A stretch of 41,186 bases of DNA, from the NCBI GenBank assembly GCA_947630535.1, contig CANRHZ010000015.1, positions 1 to 41,186 of the forward strand, read 5' to 3'. Below, in pieces: positions 24,199 through 31,403 of the stretch. Source of the DNA: Candidatus Gastranaerophilales bacterium (GTDB taxonomy: Bacteria; Cyanobacteriota; Vampirovibrionia; Gastranaerophilales; Gastranaerophilaceae). The notes under the pieces are model-generated. The model made no database searches and had not been told where the DNA came from. It saw only the letters and a program-made list of their open reading frames with translations. Position 1 is the first letter of the stretch; the number at the start of each line of letters is the position of its first letter. The position numbers were made by a program, and so were the translations under genes.

Positions 24199-25008
24199 AT
24201 GGAAAATAAAATTCAAAAATTTATTTCTTCAACCGTTGAATACCATGATATTTTTAAAGCGGTGGAAGTTGCAAACGATTTAAATCTGGGTTTGGAGATA
24301 AGCAGGTTTGGAAGATTAAAAGATTTGGATAACTGTTTTGATGAAACCCTAAACAAATACGAAGAAGCAATAAAAGACCTTAAGGGAGATTTAACTTTGC
24401 ACGGGTTTTTTACCACCCTTTGCCCCGTTTCAAAAGATGCACTAATAAAAGAAGTTTCAATTAAAAGATACTATCAAAGCCTTGAGATTGCATCAAGACT
24501 GGGTGCAAAAACGGTTGTTTTCCATACCTGTTTTAATAACTTATTAAAACAACAGGTATATAGGGACTCTTTTTTCCATAGTTCGGTTGAATTTTATAAT
24601 GAATTAATTCCTCATTTTGAAGATAGGGGAATTATTGCAACCATTGAAAATGTCCATGAACCAAATAACGAACTGATAAGAAGTATAATAGCAGCCGTTA
24701 ACTCTCCGAATTTAAAAGCAACCATAGATATAGGGCATTGCAATTTACATTCCGAATTGCCCGTAAAAGAGTGGATTAAAGATTACGGAATTATGCTTCA
24801 TCATATGCACTTTCACAATAACTATAAAGATGAAGATGCGCACCAATCATTAAAAAAGGGAACACTTGATATAAAAGAAATTCTTTTAGCCCTAAAAGAA
24901 ATGCACTTATACCCAGAGATTACTTTTGAAATTTTTGATAAAGAAGATTTATATGAAAGCGTAGAATACCTTGATAAACTTCAAAAAGAGGTAAATTACG
25001 GCATATAA
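24199..25008 (+). CDS. Sugar-phosphate isomerase/epimerase-like TIM barrel (AP endonuclease 2 fold)
   Basis: A 269-residue protein of the xylose isomerase-like TIM barrel family. Metal-ligand positions typical of the fold are visible: L-H-G-F near 72, V-F-H-T-C near 106, I-E-N-V-H-E near 148, D-I-G-H near 176, H-M-H-F-H-N near 200, and F-E-I-F-D near 248. These His/Glu/Asp residues would bind divalent cations. Members act on sugars or, less often, on DNA (endonuclease IV); the short length and lack of Nfo-type motifs favour a sugar-related or unknown substrate. It converges on the SRP RNA gene, which begins four bases after its stop. Confidence 0.8.
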   Translation: MENKIQKFISSTVEYHDIFKAVEVANDLNLGLEISRFGRLKDLDNCFDETLNKYEEAIKDLKGDLTLHGFFTTLCPVSKDALIKEVSIKRYYQSLEIASRLGAKTVVFHTCFNNLLKQQVYRDSFFHSSVEFYNELIPHFEDRGIIATIENVHEPNNELIRSIIAAVNSPNLKATIDIGHCNLHSELPVKEWIKDYGIMLHHMHFHNNYKDEDAHQSLKKGTLDIKEILLALKEMHLYPEITFEIFDKEDLYESVEYLDKLQKEVNYGI

Positions 25009-25011
25009 AAA

Positions 25012-25268
25012 CCACGCTTTCTGTCTATCGAAACAAAGAAAACAAAGTCATCCTAATAAATATCTCCAAGAATTTATCAGATACCCGTTAACATCACCTT
25101 AGTGCTGCTATGTTTCCATCCTGACACGGTTCGGAGCATAATCGCCATCTTATAAATAATTATCAACGATATCAAAATTCAAACTTTATTTTTTATATTT
25201 CTCATAACAGCCTCTACACCCCGCATAAGCTTCGGGTCAAGAGTTCGCAAAACCCCGTGGAAGCGTGG
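25012..25268 (-). ncRNA. ffs: Signal recognition particle RNA, long form with Alu-like domain
   Basis: About 257 nt on the minus strand. The conserved S-domain hairpin reads GAACCGTGTCAGG, then ATGGAAACAT (a GAAA tetraloop on a 3-bp stem, 25110-25119), then AGCAGCACTAAGG: the GTCAGG / AGCAGC internal loop binds Ffh. The ends pair perfectly (CCACGCTT with AAGCGTGG, 25261-25268 and 25012-25019) and the 3' part CGATAGACAGAAAGCGTGG resembles the end of Bacillus scRNA. The 5' region GGGGTTTTGCG to TGCGGGGTGTAGAGGCTG is consistent with the Alu domain. A T run follows the 3' end. Role: targets nascent membrane and secreted proteins with Ffh to FtsY. Confidence 0.85.
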
Positions 25269-25389
25269 CTTTTATATTTTACCATAAAAAAATTAATAAA
25301 TAAAAACAGGAACTTTTCCCCTATAAGACTATTAACTAACCAGTCAAAAAAGGTGATGAAAAAGTGATAAAAAATGAATATCCTAAAAT

Positions 25390-25647
25390 ATGAGAGTGAA
25401 TTTTTGGTTATTTTATATGATATTAACAGAGTACAGTGAAAAAAATAATACAAAAAAAGAATATGCAAAACGGTACCTTATAAAGTATATTAAAGAATTG
25501 AAGGTACATTTTGACCTTGACGACGATTGTATAAAAGATATAATTAAACAAATCCACTATTCAAAAAATCCTTTTTATCTCGGGTATAAAAAAATTATGA
25601 ATAAGTTGAGGAAGCTATATGAAAATATTAAAGTTTATACCAAATGA
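25390..25647 (+). CDS. Small hypothetical protein overlapping the MBL gene
   Basis: An 85-residue ORF, or 76 residues from the ATG at 25417. It is highly charged: Lys/Tyr-rich with K-K-E-Y-A-K-R-Y-L-I-K-Y-I-K-E-L and an acidic D-L-D-D-D-C patch, apparently all-helical. It overlaps the MBL gene start by 29 bases in another frame, which suggests coupled translation. No good ribosome-binding site precedes either start. Unrecognised. Confidence 0.45.
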   Translation: MRVNFWLFYMILTEYSEKNNTKKEYAKRYLIKYIKELKVHFDLDDDCIKDIIKQIHYSKNPFYLGYKKIMNKLRKLYENIKVYTK

Positions 25648-26260
25648 ATTTGCCTCAAATAACTACCTTGTCTTTAATGAAAAAACAAAAAATGCAATTT
25701 TGTTTGACCCGTCGGGATGTTTTTTTGAGATTGATAAATATATAAAAGAAAATAACCTTAAATTAAAAGCACTTTTTGTAACCCATGTTCATTTTGACCA
25801 TGTGGGCGACATAAAAAAATATCAGGATAATTACCCCGATATAAAAACAAATCTTCCCCTTTTAGATAAACCCTTGTATGATAATCTTATAATACAGTGC
25901 GATATGTTCTGCGTTAAAAGGGTGGAAAATTTTAAAGTTGATGAATTTATAGGGGAAGATTCGGAAATTTATCTTGATGAAGAAAAAATAACCGTAATAT
26001 CTACCCCGGGGCACTCACTTGGTTCTACCTGTTATTTAATACAAGACAATTTAATAGCGGGAGATACGCTCTTTTATGAAGAAGTCGGCAGATGCGACCT
26101 TCCTACGGGCTCTTTTTCGGATATAACAAAGTCTATAAAAGAAAAACTTTTCAAATTGGATAAAAATATAAAAGTATACGCAGGCCATGGAGAAGATACA
26201 ACAATTGCTCATGAAATTGAAAATAACGCATATTTTGGAAAAAACGCAATATATAAATAA
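25619..26260 (+). CDS. MBL-fold metallo-hydrolase (glyoxalase II-like)
   Basis: A 213-residue metallo-beta-lactamase-fold hydrolase. The dinuclear metal motif T-H-V-H-F-D-H is present (His56, His58, Asp60, His61). Further ligands are in S-T-P-G-H-S (residue about 137), G-D-T-L-F and the C-terminal Y-A-G-H-G-E. The family includes hydroxyacylglutathione hydrolase and persulfide or phosphate ester hydrolases; length and G-D-T-L-F-x-x-x-V-G-R-x-D favour the glyoxalase II-like thioester hydrolase group. GAGGAAGC precedes the ATG. The next gene, cdd, starts 12 bp later and is probably co-transcribed. Confidence 0.9.
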   Translation: MKILKFIPNEFASNNYLVFNEKTKNAILFDPSGCFFEIDKYIKENNLKLKALFVTHVHFDHVGDIKKYQDNYPDIKTNLPLLDKPLYDNLIIQCDMFCVKRVENFKVDEFIGEDSEIYLDEEKITVISTPGHSLGSTCYLIQDNLIAGDTLFYEEVGRCDLPTGSFSDITKSIKEKLFKLDKNIKVYAGHGEDTTIAHEIENNAYFGKNAIYK

Positions 26261-26272
26261 AGGGGTTTTAAT

Positions 26273-26671
26273 ATGGATTTATCTGAAGAATTGTTTAACG
26301 AAGCAAAAAAAATTAGCGCAAAATCTTACTCTCCCTACTCAAATTTTCCCGTTGGAGCTTGTTGCCTTTTTAAAGACGGCAGCAGATATTTAGGGGTAAA
26401 TGTTGAAAACGTTAGCTACGGCCTTACCCTTTGTGCTGAAAGAAATGCCCTTTCAAGTGCAATTACAAACGGACAAGAGGATAGCTTGATTGCAATTGCA
26501 ATTTATTCGCCAAAACAAAAAATGTGTATACCATGCGGTGCTTGCCTTCAATGGATAGCAGAATTTGGTTCCAAAGAAGGAGTTAAAATCATCCTTGAAA
26601 ATATGGACGGCAAAGTACAAGAGTATAGCCTGTCTGATTTTCTGCCCCACAGTTTTAAAATAAAACTTTAA
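26273..26671 (+). CDS. cdd: Cytidine deaminase
   Basis: Hydrolyses cytidine and deoxycytidine to uridine and deoxyuridine (pyrimidine salvage). The 132-residue length is that of the homotetrameric form. The active site is T-L-C-A-E-R with Cys54 and Glu56; Cys88 and Cys91 in I-P-C-G-A-C-L-Q complete the zinc site. S-P-Y-S-N-F-P-V-G-A at 20-29 is the substrate loop. An AGGGG ribosome-binding site lies 10 bases before the ATG. It follows the MBL gene closely. Confidence 0.94.
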   Translation: MDLSEELFNEAKKISAKSYSPYSNFPVGACCLFKDGSRYLGVNVENVSYGLTLCAERNALSSAITNGQEDSLIAIAIYSPKQKMCIPCGACLQWIAEFGSKEGVKIILENMDGKVQEYSLSDFLPHSFKIKL

Positions 26672-26676
26672 TACTT

Positions 26677-26898
26677 TTAGTCGTCCTGTAAAATTTGTTG
26701 TATTTCAACATCGGGTTTTCCAAGAACCCTTACTAATTCTAAAACTGACGCTTTCATCTGGCATTTTTGGGATGATTTATTGAAAAAGTCCGTATAAAAA
26801 CACCCTTCGCAATTACAACCCCTTTTATAACATTCAACGGCAGTCGTTGTCCATCTCCTAACAGCAACGGCACGTCCGAAATCTCTACTTTTAAGCAC
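26677..26898 (-). CDS. Small Cys-rich hypothetical protein (73 aa)
   Basis: A 73-residue protein beginning at a GTG (26896-26898), which is supported by GGGGAG eight bases upstream. It contains W-T-T-T-A-V-E-C-Y-K-R-G-C-N-C-E-G-C, a cluster of four Cys, with a fifth Cys further on, which suggests a metal site. The end (V-L-E-L-V-R-V-L-G-K-P-D) is helical. It converges on cdd with a 5-bp gap. Function not recognised. Confidence 0.6.
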   Translation of the reverse strand: MLKSRDFGRAVAVRRWTTTAVECYKRGCNCEGCFYTDFFNKSSQKCQMKASVLELVRVLGKPDVEIQQILQDD

Positions 26899-26929
26899 TT
26901 ATATAACTCCCCGATAAAATACAATTAAT

Positions 26930-27136
26930 TTATTGCCAAAAATCTTTAAACCTTACGGCAACTGAATTTATTACTATTATATCCCTTAAGATAGTTCTTA
27001 CAAGTGTATTTTGGCCAATAATTAACATCATGTAACAAACTTCAAGAGCCTTTATGCGCACAATAATCCAACTTTCGGGCTCTCTATAACATGCGCCATG
27101 CATGGGTTTTGCATGCGTGGCTCCATATAAACCCAT
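26930..27136 (-). CDS. Doubtful small ORF (68 aa)
   Basis: An open frame of 68 codons with ATG at 27134-27136 but no ribosome-binding site. The first codons lie in a stretch of clustered CATG tetramers. The later part (M-M-L-I-I-G-Q-N-T-L-V-R-T-I-L-R-D) could be an amphipathic helix. I cannot exclude that the region is non-coding. Confidence 0.25.
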   Translation of the reverse strand: MGLYGATHAKPMHGACYREPESWIIVRIKALEVCYMMLIIGQNTLVRTILRDIIVINSVAVRFKDFWQ

Positions 27137-27207
27137 GTATAATGCATGTTTCCATGATTTAGATATATCGGGCTTTTAGTAAAGAATTGTAAAATTTGAG
27201 CATTTTT

Positions 27208-27226
27208 CCATGCCATATTGGCATGG
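27208..27226. promoter_or_regulatory. Perfect inverted repeat upstream of the 194-aa gene
   Basis: CCATGCCA-TAT-TGGCATGG, 8-bp arms and a 3-bp spacer, ending 29 bases before the ATG at 27256. It could be an operator for a dimeric regulator. There is no T tail, so a terminator is unlikely. Confidence 0.45.
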
Positions 27227-27255
27227 GACAGATAAAAACATTATAATGTCTTATT

Positions 27256-27840
27256 ATGTTTATTGATATTCCATCAGACTATATTGCCCAATGGCACTCT
27301 ATTGAGGATGTTCTTCCGTACCCTCAATATAAATCGGGCGCAAAAGATAACGATAAACCCGTTTATCAAAACCCCCTTGATTCAAGCTCGAACCCAATTT
27401 TGGCGCTTGAATTTGATATACTGAATAAAGACGGTTTCGGCCTGAAAAGGGGGTATTATGAAATTGCGGTAAATCCGGATTATACATACCTTATGTTCAT
27501 TGAAAAAGGGGAAATAAAGGCAAAAATTCCCGTTATTTATTCAGGGCTCATAAATGAGCACGGAACAGATTATGAATGGAAAGACGAAAAAAATAAAAGC
27601 GCTCCTATTGATGCTACAAACAACATAGAAGAAGGGGTTCTTGTTGCTTCGAAAAAAATTTATAAAATCCCATACACAGAAAAAGAGCTTAAAAGAAGAA
27701 AGAAAAAATACCAAAAAGGGCAAGACCCTTCATTATACTTTCATTCAAAGGCTTATATGGAATATGATGAAGAATTGAACCTATACAAAGTAATTTTTGA
27801 AAAGTATAATACTAAAATAATCGGCGTAATAAAGATATAG
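27256..27840 (+). CDS. Hypothetical protein (194 aa)
   Basis: A soluble-looking 194-residue protein. The first half is rich in beta-type sequence (A-L-E-F-D-I-L, Y-Y-E-I-A-V, Y-L-M-F-I-E-K-G-E-I-K-A-K-I-P-V). A very basic stretch (K-E-L-K-R-R-K-K-K-Y-Q-K-G) lies around 145-157, followed by two more beta-type strands. No signal peptide, membrane helix or catalytic motif is recognised. The ribosome-binding site is poor. The next gene starts 109 bp on. Confidence 0.65.
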   Translation: MFIDIPSDYIAQWHSIEDVLPYPQYKSGAKDNDKPVYQNPLDSSSNPILALEFDILNKDGFGLKRGYYEIAVNPDYTYLMFIEKGEIKAKIPVIYSGLINEHGTDYEWKDEKNKSAPIDATNNIEEGVLVASKKIYKIPYTEKELKRRKKKYQKGQDPSLYFHSKAYMEYDEELNLYKVIFEKYNTKIIGVIKI

Positions 27841-27949
27841 CTTGTTTTTTTATCTAATGTAAACAATTGTAACGAAAATAAATAAAACTGAAATTCTATA
27901 CATCTTATATACTTTATATATATGTAAGAGCAAACAAAGGATAATTAAG

Positions 27950-28120
27950 ATGGCAGTTGTACCGACAGATAGCATAGATAAAAAGTTAGCTAAACTTTAC
28001 GCTCAAAAAACAACCGTTAATTTAGATTCTAAATCTACATTATCCCCCGAAGATTTCTGGAGCTCAATGAGCATAATCGCAATGAACAATAAAGCGGTAA
28101 TTAATTTTAGGGCAAAATAA
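27950..28120 (+). CDS. Small hypothetical protein (56 aa)
   Basis: ATG at 27950-27952 preceded by AAAGGA; stop TAA at 28118-28120. The 56-residue product begins M-A-V-V-P-T-D-S-I-D-K-K-L-A-K-L-Y and ends V-I-N-F-R-A-K. It contains S-P-E-D-F-W-S-S-M in the middle. It looks like a real short gene because of the spaced ribosome-binding site and the terminator that follows. Not recognised. Confidence 0.6.
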   Translation: MAVVPTDSIDKKLAKLYAQKTTVNLDSKSTLSPEDFWSSMSIIAMNNKAVINFRAK

Positions 28121-28174
28121 ATGGTCGGATGAACTGCAATATATATAGAAACGATGGAATATGGAGTATTTAAT

Positions 28175-28200
28175 AAAGGCTTGCAAGATTGCAAGCCTTT
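28175..28200. terminator. Bidirectional terminator between the 56-aa gene and miaA
   Basis: AAAGGCTTGCAA / TTGCAAGCCTTT with a GA loop: a perfect 12-bp stem. It converges from both flanking genes; the last miaA codon overlaps the stem. Confidence 0.8.
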
Positions 28201-29089
28201 AGAGTTTTATACGGTTTAAGATATCATCTTTTGTATCTATGGATAAAATATTAAATTTTTCTTCATTTTGTCTAAACCAGCTAAGCTGTCTTTTTGCAAA
28301 GTTTCTTGTGTGCTGCTTTATTTTGTCTTTTGCTTCTTCAAAATCAGAGTATGTTTTATCTTCTAAATCAAAAAATTCTCTATAACCTATTGTGTTATAC
28401 AAAATATCATTTTTGCCGTATTTTTTAAAATTACTTTTCCATTCTTCATATAAGCCCGATTTAACCATCAAATCGACCCTTTTATCTATTTTTTCATATA
28501 TTTTATTTCTGTCAGATTGTTTTATAAACCATATAGCATCGTATTCCATATTATCTTCTCTTTCATACTCCGATAATTTTCCTTTTATAGATTCTATTAA
28601 TTCTAAAGAGCGTATAATTTTATCTCTGTTATTTTGATGAATTGCTTTTGCCCTTTCACTGTCTTTTTGAAGGAGCAGACCGTATAACTTTTCGTTTGTA
28701 TATTTTGAAAACTCTTTTCTCAGGGCTTCATTTTTTCCAAACCCGATTAAACTTTTTTTATCAAGAAGGGATTTTATATAAAACCATGTCCCCCCTTGAA
28801 TTATTACGGGGGAATTTGAATTATCAATTATTTTTTTTGCATCCCTGCAAAAATCCCCCGCAGAATAAATGCCCTCATCTACGCTTTTTATATCAATAAG
28901 ATGATGAATAATTCCTTGCTTTTCTTTTTTGTCGGGCTTTGCACTTACAATGTCTAAATCTTTATATACAATTCTTGAATCCGCACAAATTATGCAACCG
29001 CCGATTTCTTTTGCAAGTTCAATTGCAAGAGTTGTTTTCCCCGAGGCAGTCGGGCCCGTTATTACAATTAAGGGCAAAGTTTTTTTCAT
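28199..29089 (-). CDS. miaA: tRNA dimethylallyltransferase
   Basis: Transfers a dimethylallyl group to N6 of A37 in tRNAs reading U-starting codons, which stabilises codon-anticodon pairing. About 296 residues, the usual length. The P-loop G-P-T-A-S-G-K-T-T is near 12-20, followed by D-S-R-I-V-Y (the D-S-x-Q/R-x-Y binding motif) and H-H-L-I-D-I. The R-D-K-I-I-R-S-L-E segment and the T-R-N-F-A-K-R-Q-x-S-W-F-R end are characteristic. I start at M-K-K (29089) rather than M-Y-M-K-K (29095). Its first 71 bases overlap the end of the membrane protein gene in another frame, so translation is probably coupled. Confidence 0.94.
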   Translation of the reverse strand: MKKTLPLIVITGPTASGKTTLAIELAKEIGGCIICADSRIVYKDLDIVSAKPDKKEKQGIIHHLIDIKSVDEGIYSAGDFCRDAKKIIDNSNSPVIIQGGTWFYIKSLLDKKSLIGFGKNEALRKEFSKYTNEKLYGLLLQKDSERAKAIHQNNRDKIIRSLELIESIKGKLSEYEREDNMEYDAIWFIKQSDRNKIYEKIDKRVDLMVKSGLYEEWKSNFKKYGKNDILYNTIGYREFFDLEDKTYSDFEEAKDKIKQHTRNFAKRQLSWFRQNEEKFNILSIDTKDDILNRIKL

Positions 29090-29876
29090 ATACACTAAAT
29101 ATTAACACAACAACATACGCTAAAAAACAAACCCTTAATACGAGTGCAACAAACATAAAAAATTCGTTTACAACAGAAACCGCTTCAATAAAAATGAGCA
29201 AAAAGTGGGTTATTACAATAGAAAAAAACATAAAAGAAGAATAAAACGGTTTTTTAAACAGTGCCACTATCCCGTCTTTTATTGCACAAAGGGGGTTGAT
29301 TTTTTTGCCGAAATAAAGAGCAGGAATTGAATAAAAGGTCAATAAAAGATATAAAAGAACGCTCAAATAGAAAAAGATGCTTCTTTTTGCAAGCATAACA
29401 ACGCTTTCTTTAGGTAAGGTTTTTAAGAAATTGTATATGGCATCTTGGTCTGCCCCAAAGGATGCAAGCTGCATAACAATGTTATCCAATTTCCCGAATA
29501 TTAAATCGGCAACATAAGAAATCAAGTATAAAAACCCGGAAAAAAGGAGTATATAAAAAATAATAGAGGGCATATATTGGGGAATTGACCCAAAAAATCC
29601 GCTTTTAAAAGATTCATGAGCATTTTTTATTTCTTCTTCGGGATTGTTTGAACATCTGTTTTTCAAAACATGAAATATCATTCCGAACCACCCCGACATA
29701 AACGCCGAAACAAAAAGCAGGGCAAGAATTACAAGCAATATAAAAATATTTTTCCCCGCATTAAAAACAACAAACGGCGCAAACATAGCAAGCACAATTA
29801 AAAAAATGACAAAAACGAGAGTAATTTGCGGGTTTTTAGATAAAGTTATAAAAGGTTTTATTAAATCAGAATTCAT
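29019..29876 (-). CDS. Multi-pass membrane protein of unknown function
   Basis: A 285-residue protein with about six hydrophobic segments (roughly 17-35, 38-62, 100-125, 165-185, 205-225 and 235-260) and short loops. The loop after segment 2 carries N-N-P-E-E-E-I-K-N-A-H-E-S-F-K-S-G. The general layout recalls DUF4013-type glycine-poor membrane proteins, but I cannot assign it. The C-terminus (N-N-G-P-D-C-L-G-E) is soluble and encoded over the miaA start. It is the first gene of a two-gene unit with miaA. Confidence 0.75.
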   Translation of the reverse strand: MNSDLIKPFITLSKNPQITLVFVIFLIVLAMFAPFVVFNAGKNIFILLVILALLFVSAFMSGWFGMIFHVLKNRCSNNPEEEIKNAHESFKSGFFGSIPQYMPSIIFYILLFSGFLYLISYVADLIFGKLDNIVMQLASFGADQDAIYNFLKTLPKESVVMLAKRSIFFYLSVLLYLLLTFYSIPALYFGKKINPLCAIKDGIVALFKKPFYSSFMFFSIVITHFLLIFIEAVSVVNEFFMFVALVLRVCFLAYVVVLIFSVYEKNFALNCNNGPDCLGENNSCN

Positions 29877-29959
29877 TAAAAGTTTCCTATAAATAAATTT
29901 GCAAATATTGCCGAATGCAATTATATTAATTATAAAACTTAAATATTATAAGGTATAAA

Positions 29960-30634
29960 ATGTTAAGATTTTCAAAAGACCACAATTTAAAGGGAGCCTT
30001 AATTTGCACGGAAGGCATTGACGGTTCGGGCAAAAGTACCCAAATTGACTTATTGTACAGCTGGTTAAAACAAAAAAACGCTGATGTTATATTAACAAGG
30101 TGGAATTCTTCGGACTTAATATCAATGACCACAAAAAAAGCAAAAAAGAAAAACCTTTTATCCCCGAGGACATTTTCTTTGCTTCATGCGGTAGACTTTG
30201 CGGACAGATTGGAAAAAATAATAATTCCCGCCATGAAAGCAGGATTTATTGTGCTTGCAGACAGATACGTTTATACGGCATTTGCAAGAGATGTTGCAAG
30301 AGAAGTTGATTCAAAGTGGGTTAGGAATATGTATTCTTTTGCAATAAAGCCCGATTTAACGGTTTATTTTGATGTTTCGGCCAAAACTTCTCTTGAAAGA
30401 CTTTGTTCTACAAGGCAGCCAAAATACTACGAAGCAGGCATGGATTTGAAACTTTCAAACAACCCTTATAAAAGTTATGTAATTTTTCAAAACAGGGTCA
30501 TTGAAGAATACAAAAATATGATTGATGAATTCGGCTTGGTCAGAATTGATGCTAACGATACAATTCATTCCAAACAGACCTATTTAAGGGAGCTTGTTCA
30601 ATCGGTTTTAAAGAAGAAAGGTATTAATATTTAA
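29960..30634 (+). CDS. Thymidylate-kinase-like P-loop kinase, first of a tandem pair
   Basis: A 224-residue nucleoside monophosphate kinase of the dTMP kinase family. P-loop E-G-I-D-G-S-G-K-S-T-Q, the F-A-D-R-L-E helix and D-R-Y-V-Y-T-A-F-A-R-D are visible. The T-R-E-P-G-G-T segment that binds the base in standard Tmk is replaced by T-R-W-N-S-S-D-L-I. So the substrate may not be dTMP. The paralogue begins directly after its stop codon (TAA-ATG, zero gap). The start has AAGG about nine bases upstream. No canonical tmk is in the window. Confidence 0.8.
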   Translation: MLRFSKDHNLKGALICTEGIDGSGKSTQIDLLYSWLKQKNADVILTRWNSSDLISMTTKKAKKKNLLSPRTFSLLHAVDFADRLEKIIIPAMKAGFIVLADRYVYTAFARDVAREVDSKWVRNMYSFAIKPDLTVYFDVSAKTSLERLCSTRQPKYYEAGMDLKLSNNPYKSYVIFQNRVIEEYKNMIDEFGLVRIDANDTIHSKQTYLRELVQSVLKKKGINI

Positions 30635-31297
30635 ATGTATCAAAAACACGGATATAGCGGACTTTTAATTGTTTTAGAGGGTACTGACGGGGTTGGAAAA
30701 TCAACACAGGTAAACCTTTTAAAAAGTTATATTGAAAACCGTTGTTTTGGGTGTATGTTAAGCGAATGGAAAACCTCAAGACTGATATCAAATGTTATAA
30801 ATGAAGCAAAAGACAAAAATCTGCTTAACACAACAACATTTTCGCTTCTTTATGCCGCAGACTATGCAGACCGTCTTGAAAACAATATAATACCGGCTCT
30901 TAAAGCAGGATTTATTGTAATTTTAGACAGATATATTTATACGGCCTTTGTCAGGGATTCTGTCAGAGGTCATGATATAAACTGGGTTAAAAAACTTTAT
31001 GATTATGCGCCTGAACCTGATTTGGTGTTTTATCTTGATGTTTCCGTGGATGTTCTGCTAAAAAGAATAATCGGCTCAACCGGGCTTGATTACTACGAAT
31101 CAGGCAGAGATATAGGGCTGGCCGGAGATATTTATAACAGTTTTGAAATTTATCAAAAAAGGTGTATTGACGAATATAAAAAACTTCAAAAGGAGTACAA
31201 CTTTATAAATATAAACGGTGAACTCTCAAAAGAAAAAATCCATGAAATAATAAAAACAAAGGTTCAAGAGGTTTTAAATCTTGGAATTGTTAAGTAA
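30635..31297 (+). CDS. Thymidylate-kinase-like P-loop kinase, second of a tandem pair
   Basis: A 220-residue paralogue of the preceding gene. P-loop E-G-T-D-G-V-G-K-S-T-Q, then E-W-K-T-S-R-L-I in place of T-R-E-P-G, Y-A-A-D-Y-A-D-R-L-E and D-R-Y-I-Y-T-A-F-V-R-D follow in the same order. The two proteins share the F-S-L-L-x-A and P-A-x-K-A-G-F-I-V blocks. The two genes are surely co-transcribed and probably came from a duplication; the pair could act as a heterodimer. Biochemical role unknown beyond phosphotransfer. Confidence 0.8.
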   Translation: MYQKHGYSGLLIVLEGTDGVGKSTQVNLLKSYIENRCFGCMLSEWKTSRLISNVINEAKDKNLLNTTTFSLLYAADYADRLENNIIPALKAGFIVILDRYIYTAFVRDSVRGHDINWVKKLYDYAPEPDLVFYLDVSVDVLLKRIIGSTGLDYYESGRDIGLAGDIYNSFEIYQKRCIDEYKKLQKEYNFININGELSKEKIHEIIKTKVQEVLNLGIVK

Positions 31298-31403
31298 TGT
31301 TAAGGGCAATGTATTTTAATAAACAAAAAAATTGTTTTCAAGTTTTATTTCCATGTGATAAAAATTGTGTTGTGATTAATAAATTATATTGAAAGGCGAA
31401 TAT

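Noticed and set aside
25214-25468. Minus-strand 84-codon ORF
   Set aside because: Overlaps the 5' part of the SRP RNA and its promoter; the RNA evidence is much stronger.
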